Positions 7,606 through 17,300 of a stretch of DNA of 64,000 nucleotides are shown in pieces. A program made the translations under genes and the position numbers. The first letter of the stretch is position 1. The number at the start of each line of letters is the position of its first letter. Origin of the DNA: Mogibacterium sp. (GTDB lineage Bacteria; Bacillota; Clostridia; Peptostreptococcales; Anaerovoracaceae). The notes below the pieces were generated by a model that saw only the letters and a program-made list of their open reading frames with translations, had not been told where the DNA came from and ran no database searches. The stretch spans positions 27,110 to 91,109 of the forward strand of contig JAFWGQ010000069.1 of the NCBI GenBank assembly GCA_017512365.1, written 5' to 3'.

Positions 7606-10600
7606 TTATAACAGCGGCGTTTTGATTTTATAAATATCCGTATCATGGATGTAGAAAGCATCGCCTGTGCTAATTCTCTTTTTATTATTCCTCATTTCTG
7701 CTGCAGGAATATCAGCAATCTTACACATCTCTAAATTGTCGAAAAATAGTATGCTCCTGTTCTCTTTTGCAATCTTATAGAGTTCAGGTGCAGCAAACCC
7801 GATTTGAGAATTTGGCATGCATCCAATCAGTACAAAGGTGTGCAACATTTTATACTTGCCTATCATATTTTTTACTGTTGCCAAGGCATTTTTGTCTGAA
7901 CTGATAGCCTCTATGACATCTGCATTATTGATAACCAATATATGTGACTCGTCAGGGTCCTCCTCGTCGACAATCAAGTTTTGGTATGCATCCTGCAGCC
8001 TTGTCTCAATTGCTGAAATGACATCTATAAACTTAGTGCCTCTTGAATCATATGCTTCAACTTCAGCGTGCTCGCAGAGACTTGAAAGCTTTTTCCTGTA
8101 GTCATCAAAGATATATATGCAAGCATCTTCATCTTTTTTCAATATCTGTTCAATAAAGTACCTTATGAAATTCGATCTGCCGGATCCATCCGGTCCACAC
8201 AACGCCAAGATATTAGGTCTCATAAGGTCTACTGTCACAGGCTCAACAGAAGCATAATCGAGACCGACCACAATATTCTGCATGCTGCTTGTTGTATATT
8301 CTTCCAATGATGCTGCCAATAATTGTTCAGGTATTTCCGGTATAGGATAAGCTCTGAGACTTGAATATGCGGTCTCCATATCCTCCACGTACTTCTGCAT
8401 TTTCTGCATCCTGTCGCTCTCTTTTTCTCCTTCGAACGCCAAGTATGTCTGGCACTCATATATATTTTTCTTGATTTCTATCAGGCATCTGCCCGGAATG
8501 TTTTCCGGATGTATCCTTCCTATGCCAAATAATGATGCATATTCGCTCGGCTCATTACATGTAAATGCAAGTCTTGTTGAAAAACTTGTCATGTATTTAT
8601 ATCCAAGTCCGGAAGTCTGTACACTGGTAACTACAAATGTAACACCTACTGAAAGGCCTTCCCTGCACAACTCAAGAAGTATGTCTGAATCCTGCAGAGA
8701 CAATTCCTTTAGTGCAGAAATGTTATCAATGAAAACAATGATTTGTGGAAAATCGCTATATCCCATCTCCCTGTAATGAGACATTGAGCTGATGCCGGCA
8801 TTCATCAGTTTTGTCTTTCTTCTTTGTATTTCATCTGATAGATATTTAAACAGATTCTTGATTTTTTCATCATCCGACGGAAGTACAACTCCACCGACAT
8901 GAGGAAGCTTCTCAAGATTCTTCAAAACCATCGAACCGAAATCAACAATATACATATTGACCTCGACAGGCGAATATGCACTTGAGAGATTTCTTATCAA
9001 TAGTTCGAGCAAGTTTGTTTTTCCATACTGCGCCGATCCGATTATCAATGCATTCGAGACACCCAAGTCAAAATATGCTTCATTTTGTAGTTGATGATCC
9101 GGATCATCATACAATCCAATAGGCACACTATAATTTACTATAGTGTCCGAAGCGCAAATTCCACCATTAAGCTGTTCAGGCAACGAAGGCAAGCAGATTG
9201 GGGAGAGTAAACTATCTCCGGATTTATCAAAGCTATCACGAATATGACTTACTATTGCCTCTAACTGCGTTCTTCCACCTGCACTCTTTTGTGCTTTTTT
9301 CTTATAAATAAGTCTTCGCGCTCCGGAAAAATCCAGTTCACTAACCTCAACACATCCGACAGATTCTTCCATGTTTTCTGAGGCACCGGAGTATCCTGAC
9401 TGAAGGAGCTCAAACAACTCATTATTTCCAACTTGCATATACGCCCTTCCCGGTTCGAGAATCTCAGCCGCAAGTGGTGATTTAAGCACTTCATTACTGT
9501 CTTCCGGCGTTTGAACTTTCAAGCAGAGTTTGAATCTTGAGTTACTCCATATCTGTTCATTTACCTGACCTGAAGGCTTCTGTGTAGCAAGAATCAGGTG
9601 AACGCCAAGGCTTCGGCCGATTCTGGATGCACTTATGAGTTCCTTCATGAATTCAGGCTGTTCTGCCTTTAGTTCAGCAAACTCGTCAACAATTATTATC
9701 AGGTGAGGAAGAGCTACATCAACATTTCCTTCCTTATATTCCTTAATGTATTTGTCAATATGGTTAACGCCTGCTTCCGCAAACATAGTTTGCCGTTTAA
9801 GCAGCTCTGCTTTTATAGATTTAAGTGATCTGTCAATTTCTTTACCATCAATATTTGTAATAGTACCAATCATATGCGGCAAATCTGCCATTTGATTGGC
9901 CATTCCGCCTCCCTTAAAATCGATAATGACGAAACTGACTTCGTAAGGATGAAATCTAGAAGCCATGCTCAATATGTATGTCTGAAGGATCTCACTCTTA
10001 CCTGATCCGGTAGTACCGGCTACAAGTCCATGCGGGCCATGCGCTTTTTCGTGTAAGTCAAGGTACACTATCTCGTCTTTGGAGTTGACGCCCAAAGGCG
10101 CTGCCATCGACTTGAATACTTTTGATTCTGACCAGCTATTTTCAATATCAAGATCATTCGCGTTGTATATACCAAGCATTTCATACATCGTAAGGCTTTT
10201 CCTAAGTGAGCTGGCAAGGCTTATTTCCTCGCTATATACAGGCGCAATTTTTTCTACCAAAGCCGCTATATCGCTATCAGTAATATGACTGTATGTAAAC
10301 TCTCGTGAATCCGTTCTGTTTGAGCTGCTGAAGCATACTCCGGTGCCATTGCCTTTCAGCTCTATAACCTCGCTGCAATATAGTGGCAAATAGTCTAGTC
10401 TGCTTTCAAAGAACAAAAATGTTGTTTTGATTTTCGATGCTTCCTGGATATACTTTGAAATCGGATGGTTGTATATTCCATTGTTATCTAAAGTAAATAC
10501 TACAAAGTTTTTTCCGATAGGCTTATCCGTCTCGTACCTTGCAGAAAGCTCTTTATACAGATAGTCGAATGTATTCGTCCTTGTATTTGAATCAAATACA

Positions 10601-12093
10601 ACATTTCTTCTTCCATCAGGTCTCTGTAATTGAGGAAGTCGCTTTATCCACTCATACCTTTCTGAATCCTCTCCGACAAGGAGGAAGAATTCAATCTCAT
10701 TAGAGAATTGCCTGCAAATCAAGTCCGTAAGAACAACCTTGAAGAACTCGAATCTCTCATCCTCACTGCCGGTTATTCCTACTGCATTGACACTTCGAAG
10801 TGATATATAGATCGGTGCATTATCGATATATTTGTATTTTTCTGCTACCTGTTCAGGTATCAATGTCATCTCATCGTCTTCTTCAAGTTTTTCCTGCTTC
10901 TTGTATTCGATGAGCCTCTCAGCTTTTCTCCTGCCATATCCAAGAAGAACGTCCATATAGTCGTCATCCTCCGGAATGCGGTCGAAAATATCGGATTCAA
11001 ATTCCATGACCTTACGAATCGATTCATCCTGAGGTCTGTATATTTCATGCAGAATATCCGCTTCTGCCTGTCTTGCCCTGATTATCTCAGCTTCTTTTTC
11101 TTCTATGTATTTTGAGTAAACTCGTTCGCGTTCAGCTACCTCCTTTTTATATTTCTTTTGTCCCTGAACCATGGTTATTATTGATGTAATAACGCCAAGA
11201 CCCATTGAGCATGCACTGAATAATACAAAGCTGCCTCCAGATGAAGACATGTAACCTCTTACAACAATAATCAGGATAAGCATCATAACCATCGGAAGGA
11301 GCGATGTGATTATGTTAAGTTCAGGTTTGATCGGTTTTTTGCTAGGATCTAGAATTTTGATCGGTGTTTTGTCCGGCTCTACCTTGCGCCTTGTATTGCG
11401 CACGAAAACCGGGTAGTGGAATGTGCTCTTTTCAAGCAGTTCATGAGGTACGCCTCTTACAACGACCTTGCTGTTGTCCGTATAGAGAGAACCTTCTTTG
11501 AAATAGAAGAACACATCTGATATCGAGAAGAAATCATGATCCTTCAGTACTGTCGGCTTTGTGATGCGTGTGCCGTTCACGTTGATCCCGTATCTGCTCT
11601 TATCCTCCCTGAGGATATACTTGCCGTTATCATTGCTGATCACGGCGAGAGTATCGCTGCAGTACTCGCTGTGCAGTTCCACCTCTACTGACGGAGAAGG
11701 TGTTCCGAGTCTTATATCCATTCCTGCAGGAATTTCGATTCTCCTGTTGTAAGAAGGGATCTGGACTTCAAAGTTGATCGCAAAGGAGATGTCGAAAACG
11801 GCAGCTCCGTTATTGGCGTATCTGACCTGGAAGCGGTCGCCATGATTGATCTTATTGTGCCTGAGCTTGCGGACGTCATCGAAGTTCAGGTAGAGGTTTT
11901 CATCACAGATCGCATACCACTGACCTTCTTTGAGGATGAACGCGATCTCGATAGGAGTAAAGAAATCATCAGCGTTCAGTCTGAACTCACACGAAGAGTT
12001 GGTTCCAAGAGACACTCTCTCGACGTCCTCACGTATCTCAAACTCTCTGTGAATGCTATTACTGCTTACTATGATCTTATACGGATGACCCAT
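7606..12093 (-). CDS. essC: EssC, type VII secretion motor ATPase
   Basis: A 1495-residue membrane ATPase of the FtsK/SpoIIIE type that powers T7SSb export. Two FHA-like domains lie at about residues 1-95 and 100-195, followed by two membrane helices (about 255-312). Three P-loop domains follow: the first has a full Walker A (GTTGSGKS, near residue 694) and Walker B (LIIIVDEFAEL, near 801); the second has GSAQYGKT (near 1024); the third has GPDGSGRS with Arg for the Walker Lys (near 1304), so the last is probably degenerate. Length matches the family. GAGGT precedes the ATG; esaB lies 4 nt upstream. Confidence 0.95.
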   Translation of the reverse strand: MGHPYKIIVSSNSIHREFEIREDVERVSLGTNSSCEFRLNADDFFTPIEIAFILKEGQWYAICDENLYLNFDDVRKLRHNKINHGDRFQVRYANNGAAVFDISFAINFEVQIPSYNRRIEIPAGMDIRLGTPSPSVEVELHSEYCSDTLAVISNDNGKYILREDKSRYGINVNGTRITKPTVLKDHDFFSISDVFFYFKEGSLYTDNSKVVVRGVPHELLEKSTFHYPVFVRNTRRKVEPDKTPIKILDPSKKPIKPELNIITSLLPMVMMLILIIVVRGYMSSSGGSFVLFSACSMGLGVITSIITMVQGQKKYKKEVAERERVYSKYIEEKEAEIIRARQAEADILHEIYRPQDESIRKVMEFESDIFDRIPEDDDYMDVLLGYGRRKAERLIEYKKQEKLEEDDEMTLIPEQVAEKYKYIDNAPIYISLRSVNAVGITGSEDERFEFFKVVLTDLICRQFSNEIEFFLLVGEDSERYEWIKRLPQLQRPDGRRNVVFDSNTRTNTFDYLYKELSARYETDKPIGKNFVVFTLDNNGIYNHPISKYIQEASKIKTTFLFFESRLDYLPLYCSEVIELKGNGTGVCFSSSNRTDSREFTYSHITDSDIAALVEKIAPVYSEEISLASSLRKSLTMYEMLGIYNANDLDIENSWSESKVFKSMAAPLGVNSKDEIVYLDLHEKAHGPHGLVAGTTGSGKSEILQTYILSMASRFHPYEVSFVIIDFKGGGMANQMADLPHMIGTITNIDGKEIDRSLKSIKAELLKRQTMFAEAGVNHIDKYIKEYKEGNVDVALPHLIIIVDEFAELKAEQPEFMKELISASRIGRSLGVHLILATQKPSGQVNEQIWSNSRFKLCLKVQTPEDSNEVLKSPLAAEILEPGRAYMQVGNNELFELLQSGYSGASENMEESVGCVEVSELDFSGARRLIYKKKAQKSAGGRTQLEAIVSHIRDSFDKSGDSLLSPICLPSLPEQLNGGICASDTIVNYSVPIGLYDDPDHQLQNEAYFDLGVSNALIIGSAQYGKTNLLELLIRNLSSAYSPVEVNMYIVDFGSMVLKNLEKLPHVGGVVLPSDDEKIKNLFKYLSDEIQRRKTKLMNAGISSMSHYREMGYSDFPQIIVFIDNISALKELSLQDSDILLELCREGLSVGVTFVVTSVQTSGLGYKYMTSFSTRLAFTCNEPSEYASLFGIGRIHPENIPGRCLIEIKKNIYECQTYLAFEGEKESDRMQKMQKYVEDMETAYSSLRAYPIPEIPEQLLAASLEEYTTSSMQNIVVGLDYASVEPVTVDLMRPNILALCGPDGSGRSNFIRYFIEQILKKDEDACIYIFDDYRKKLSSLCEHAEVEAYDSRGTKFIDVISAIETRLQDAYQNLIVDEEDPDESHILVINNADVIEAISSDKNALATVKNMIGKYKMLHTFVLIGCMPNSQIGFAAPELYKIAKENRSILFFDNLEMCKIADIPAAEMRNNKKRISTGDAFYIHDTDIYKIKTPLL

Positions 12094-12097
12094 GTAC

Positions 12098-12346
12098 TTA
12101 CCTCTTATAGATTATCTGTGATCCGTTTCTAACACCAAGTTCCTCAAGAGTCCTCTCTCCTCTGAAGAACGCGATGGGATTCTCCATGCACATGTAATAA
12201 TTCGAATAATCTTCCTTATTAAGTCCCAGCCCGTATGATATATTGAGAGCGTCTATCATGTCGTTTGCGGTTATCGTCAAAGGCACTTCAAGTTCCGCCC
12301 GCTCTCCGGAATTTTCATTTATAAAGTCGATCGTCGCAGAATCCAT
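12098..12346 (-). CDS. esaB: EsaB/YukD ubiquitin-like protein
   Basis: An 82-residue beta-grasp protein of the YukD/EsaB family (ATIDFINENSGERAELEVPLTITANDMIDAL ... RTLEELGVRNGSQIIYKR), a cytoplasmic component found next to EssC in T7SSb loci. The size fits the family. AGGTGA lies 4 nt before the ATG. The gene sits between essC and the CpaE-like ATPase with very short gaps, which implies one transcript. Confidence 0.85.
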   Translation of the reverse strand: MDSATIDFINENSGERAELEVPLTITANDMIDALNISYGLGLNKEDYSNYYMCMENPIAFFRGERTLEELGVRNGSQIIYKR

Positions 12347-12364
12347 TTCGTCACCTGTGTTTCA

Positions 12365-13402
12365 TTATTCTATCAGCAGCGCCATTTTTAATATCGAGTC
12401 GGAATTGCTGATCCTTTCCAGCAGTTCTCTTCCCATGCCATCGAAATGCGGTACATACAGATCCACACTTACCCTGTCCAGCTGCTCTGTCTTACTGTCT
12501 TCATCTCCCGAATAATTGTTGCGAATAAACACAAATCGTCCGGAGCTGCTGTCTATATCAGACAGGAACCGGTCCGCAGTGTTCACTATCGCCTCTTCCT
12601 GGTTGCTGATAAAGAACACCTTCGTTGACTGCTTCAATATGTCCGAGATCACATTATCAAATATGCTGTCCGTATCCACGACTACATAGTCATAATCTCT
12701 GGATGAGCATACATCTTCGATGAGCGCGTTGTAGATTTCTCTTCCTGTCCCATAAAACGCAAGCGGTGACGGCAGCGGCGGAACATAACTGAAGCCTTCC
12801 TGCCTGATACTGCCCTTCAGTATCCCGTATACACTTGACGAAGACGTCTCCAGGTTCATCATGATCTGTCCCGTAACCGGTCTGTCGTCTTCCAGATAAT
12901 ATGAGTGGCTCTGTATGCTTTCCGTATTGATATACAGAACTCTATAGTGCTTGCCTGCCAGATGTTTGGCCATGCTCAGAGCCAGAGTAGTCTTTCCGAG
13001 TCCGCCCGAGGCAGAATAGAAAGTCAGTACTTCTACATCCTTTGTCTGATCGATTATTATTCTGCTCGTCAGAGTGGATTTTATCTGATTGAATATCTGA
13101 TTCGGGCTGGAGTACTTCTCGATCTTCCTGATCTTTCCATCGGGCGATATTTCCTCCTTGCCGGATTCAGTCAGGATAATGATATTATCGATATTGTGTT
13201 TGAGAAGTTCCTCCGAATACATCGATTCGAAAATGATCAGGCACCCTGCGTCACGCGGCACAGAGAAGTATGTGCGAAAATAATCCGAGTCTGTGATTGA
13301 TTCGATTTCAACATCACCGCTTACTCCCTGCATCAGGCGTATCTGCAATTTAAGCAGATAGTGGAGGTCCGGATCAGCCAGAATTATCTTTGTGCTGCTC
13401 AA
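12365..13402 (-). CDS. CpaE/MinD-like ATPase of the type VII cluster
   Basis: A 345-residue protein: the N-terminal 120 residues resemble a receiver-like domain (KIILADPDLHYLLKLQIRLM...IIILTESG), then a MinD/ParA-type P-loop, SASGGLGKTTLALSMA. The signature Lys of the deviant Walker A (KGG) is Ser here, as in CpaE-type proteins, so ATP-driven dimerisation may differ. YDYVVVDTDSIFD fits the Walker B region. The start is a TTG at 13400-13402 with GGAGGGG 6 nt upstream, just after the stop of the FHA gene; the longer open frame upstream runs inside that gene. It may position the secretion machine. Confidence 0.8.
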   Translation of the reverse strand: MSSTKIILADPDLHYLLKLQIRLMQGVSGDVEIESITDSDYFRTYFSVPRDAGCLIIFESMYSEELLKHNIDNIIILTESGKEEISPDGKIRKIEKYSSPNQIFNQIKSTLTSRIIIDQTKDVEVLTFYSASGGLGKTTLALSMAKHLAGKHYRVLYINTESIQSHSYYLEDDRPVTGQIMMNLETSSSSVYGILKGSIRQEGFSYVPPLPSPLAFYGTGREIYNALIEDVCSSRDYDYVVVDTDSIFDNVISDILKQSTKVFFISNQEEAIVNTADRFLSDIDSSSGRFVFIRNNYSGDEDSKTEQLDRVSVDLYVPHFDGMGRELLERISNSDSILKMALLIE

Positions 13403-13404
13403 GC

Positions 13405-14310
13405 CTATCCCCTCCTTACCCCGACATAGAGCGTGCTGTTGGCCAGCCTTACCGCATCTCCGTCCTTGATCTCTGTTTTTGTATATCTTTCGAGCTTCCT
13501 TCCGTTCACGAAGGTCCCGTTGGTGCTGTCGAGATCGGATATCAGCCATCTCCCGTTTTCACGCGTAATCTCACAGTGAGGGCTGCTGATGAACTTGTTG
13601 GTTTTTATTATCCCGTCAGCGCTTCCGTCCTTGAATCCGATCGTAAAGCTGTCTCCGCTGATGCAGAAGGAGCGCTGCTCACTGCCGTCGGTGAAGTCCA
13701 GTATCAGCTCTTCGCTGCTTTCCTCCCTGATCTCTTCGATCTTATATTGCTTCATCAACTGTATGAACATGTTGCGGTAGCTTTCAAACGTCGTCTCCTT
13801 GTTTGAATAGCAGAACATCTTGATAGCCGATAATATGTTTGAATCCGGCTTGCCCGCCTTCTCGAGTATCGATATTATGAATTCGTTGATCTCGCTGACA
13901 CTTATCCTTCCGTCAGCGCTCCATGAATTGACAGGAAGATAGATAAGTTTTACCGTGAGATCGTTCGAATCAACGAACACTTTATCCAGGCTGATATCCA
14001 GATTGCAGCTCCTGAGAAATCCATTGCTGCCGGTCTCTGCCAGTGCATCAAGGAACGACCTTATGACACGCGTGATCTGCTCATCGTTGAAGAGCCCTAT
14101 TACTGCCCTGAGCGGTCTGGCTTTTTCATTTATGTATACAAGCTGTATGTCACCATTTAGAGAAGCTTTGACGCACTTTACAAGCGACATCAGGTTCTCC
14201 ATCACCTTGTATTCGGTGACGGAGAACTGATTTCTGTCTTTTACTATATAGACAGGAGTCTCTACTCCTTCTATAACTTTTACGGTTTCATCTATCAATG
14301 CGTCGTTCAT
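13405..14310 (-). CDS. FHA-domain protein (DUF6382-type N-terminus)
   Basis: A 301-residue cytoplasmic protein. Residues 1-195 form an unrecognised domain resembling the DUF6382 region found before FHA domains; residues 210-300 are an FHA fold ending DLDSTNGTFVNGRKLE. The usual GR and SR-x-H pThr-contact motifs read IGFKDG and SSPHCEI, so phosphothreonine binding may be altered. It lies 3 nt from the surface-protein gene with coupled translation. It may be an equivalent of the EssB-type adaptor or a reader of the locus kinase. Confidence 0.8.
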   Translation of the reverse strand: MNDALIDETVKVIEGVETPVYIVKDRNQFSVTEYKVMENLMSLVKCVKASLNGDIQLVYINEKARPLRAVIGLFNDEQITRVIRSFLDALAETGSNGFLRSCNLDISLDKVFVDSNDLTVKLIYLPVNSWSADGRISVSEINEFIISILEKAGKPDSNILSAIKMFCYSNKETTFESYRNMFIQLMKQYKIEEIREESSEELILDFTDGSEQRSFCISGDSFTIGFKDGSADGIIKTNKFISSPHCEITRENGRWLISDLDSTNGTFVNGRKLERYTKTEIKDGDAVRLANSTLYVGVRRG

Positions 14311-14313
14311 CAG

Positions 14314-17300
14314 TTACTGCTGTTGTTCAGCTTTCCCCTCTTCCTGATTTTTCTTTCTCCTGGCGTAGTAATAAGCGCCCCCTGCGATCACAGCCAGTAT
14401 CGCAAGCACTATGTACCAATAGTGGAGCATGAGCTCGAAGATATTGGCAGTGACCAGCACTTTATATGTCTGCTTGCTCTCGTTTCCGGCTGCATCCCAG
14501 ATGGTGATGTCAATGAACTTCGTATCAGAGCCGCTCTTGATTATTTCCTCGAAGTACTTTTGCTTGTCTTCTCCCATGTACTCCCAGAATTCTTCGCCTT
14601 CATACTTGGTCGGTCCGAAGAGCTGGCCCTTCTTCGCGTTGCTGCTCCTGATGCCGATCTCTATCGCCGAGAGAGCCCAGTCGTCATCCGGTCTGACTCC
14701 GAGATCAAGTGATGACATGCCTCTGAACAGCGTGCTTCCGTTTTCTTTCAGCGTTATTACTTTGTTATTCTCTGACAGATCCAGGAACGATACCGTAGGC
14801 AGCGTCGTATCATATACGAATTTGACAGGGACTTCTTCTACTCCCTCCTCTGTCCTGATAGACGCATTGGTATTCATATTGCCTGCCTCATCTTCCGAGG
14901 TAGCTACGATGTTGTAGCTGCCTTCATCAGTGATCAGATCTTCATTGATGTAATAAACGTACTGATATCCGCCTTTTACGGTTCTCTCTTCAACTCTGTA
15001 GTCAGCGCCCTTCTTGAGTGTGCTGCTCGTATCATCTTTATACAGAGTCAGTTTGTAGTTCTTGAGCGGGTTGACATTGATCTCGCGGAGCACAAGCGCC
15101 TGAGGTTTGTTAGTGTAATACCGCCCTGACTTCTTGCTGACAAGAGAGATGGTATCCGTATCTCCGTCGTAGTCATAGGTCGATCCGAACCTGTTGACAC
15201 TGAATGACAGACTGACTGAAGTATTGTTGCCCGCCATGTCTGTCGATGTAGCCGAGGCAGTATAGATGTCATCGTTCTTCCTGATCCTGGCGAAATCACT
15301 CATCGTATAAACTCCGCCATACTCATTTTCCTTCATTCCGCCCGCCAGATCGCTTCTGTCTCCGCTCCGGGCTCCTGTGAATGAGAATTTGCTGTTATTC
15401 CTGTCAAAATTATCGTCCTCGAATGAAGCTCTCGGAGCGATCGCGCCACTGTAGATATTGTTCGCATCCACATTTTCGATCTTGACCACCGGCGGCGTCT
15501 TGTCGATCACGAACTCAGGGATCTTCACCGTCTTCGCCGGATTGCCCGCAAGGTCTGTGTAAGAAACGTCAAAGGCAAAATTACCCTCTTTATTGAAGTA
15601 AATATTGCTCTTCCTGGTATCTCCCTTCGAGGAGAATTTAGTCCTCCCCGGGAAGCCCATGGCTTTTTTCCTCGGAGCCTTTGCACTGCCCGCTGTCTTG
15701 ACATCAGGATCATAGAAGTTGTGTTCGACTATAGTGATAGTCGCCGTTCTGTTGGCTTTGTAGTACTTTTGGTTCCTGACACTGTTATTGTCGAATGTCA
15801 CCTTGATAGTCGGATTCGTTTTATCTATCGTGAATTCCTTAGGATGTTCTCCTTCCCAGTGTATATTGGCATCTGTTGCACGGTTGCCCAGAGCATCTTC
15901 TCCGCTTACAGCCAGCGTGTAGTCTCCGTCCTTGTTATAATGGAGCTTCTTGATCCACTCATCCTTATTCCCGCTAACATTATCGCCGGCAGTATATGTC
16001 CAGCTTTCCGGGACATCGATCTGAGTATCGATCTTTATCTTCTTGCTCTTTTCTCCCAGGTTGCGGTCTATTACCTTTATGGTTGCTGTCCTGTTTTCGT
16101 TGAAGTACTTATTACCTTTGGAAGCCTTGCGGGTCAAAGAGACATAGACCTCCGGAGCTACCGAATCTATACCAAGGCCTTTTACAGCCGGCACTGCCTC
16201 GTTGTCCGAATTATCTACCGCGTAGAGGGTCACCACGATGTCATTCGTCTCATATCCGTTATCAACGCCTTTTGGTATCGTGATGGTTCTGTCTATCGAA
16301 TAGGTAAGAGCCTCATCGCCCTTTTCCTTTACGGCATTCTCCATGTCAGCCTTCCCGAACATGAGGAGGTCTCCCTTATCGAAATAATCCTCGTCGTTTG
16401 GCTTGATAAGTTTTTCGGATGCTATCGGCGTACCATCTACCGATAAGGTATACCATACGTGCTGCAGTCCTGAGCTTGACTTGTTCTTATACGGATCCGT
16501 CACGGTGAACTTCAGGTCAACGTCTGTATTGTAAAGCTCATAGCCCGTATCATGATGCGTTATGGACTTGGTCGCGCTTGTTATGCTGACTTCAGGCTTG
16601 ATGATATCCTCCTGTCCTTCAGGCGATGTCCCATCCAGATATACAGTATTGCTCTCGCTGAGCTCAGTTGCATTGCCGGCCTTGTCCGCGACCTTTAAGT
16701 CCTTGACTCTGAATTGCGTCTCACCTTCCTTATCCTTAGTAAGGGTCTTGGCATCAGGATAACCGTTTGATGTAAACAGCTCGGAATCCGTCCATTCTGT
16801 GCTCTCGCTGTTTGCATCTACGGATGTAAACCTGTACTGCAGTTTTACCGGGGATGCATCATAACCCTTGGCAAGCACTGTTGCTGTCTTATTCTTTCTG
16901 AACGGTTTATATGTGCCGTCTGTACCGATATCCTGTTTATCTGCCGCTACATTGCCGTATTTGACAAGATATCCGTCCATGTCCTCATCGCTTATCTTCA
17001 GTCCGTAGCCCGGAGCTTCTGTATCAAGCACCTTGCTGAACGAGCGGAACTTGCCGGGTTCATTGATACTGCACTGAATGGTCTTATTGTATCCGCCGCT
17101 TCCCGCTACTGCGGCTTTAGTTTCTTCATCGCTGCTCATAACGAGAGTATTGCCGGCCTTATCTACGCCGTATACATAGAATCTGTATACTCCGTCCGTA
17201 CCCGAAACCGTCTTCTGGCAGGAGTATTTATTATCACCCTGTGATACAAAGCTCATCGTTTCCGGAGCATCAGTTTCTGAAGGCGTAACTTTGCTGTAGT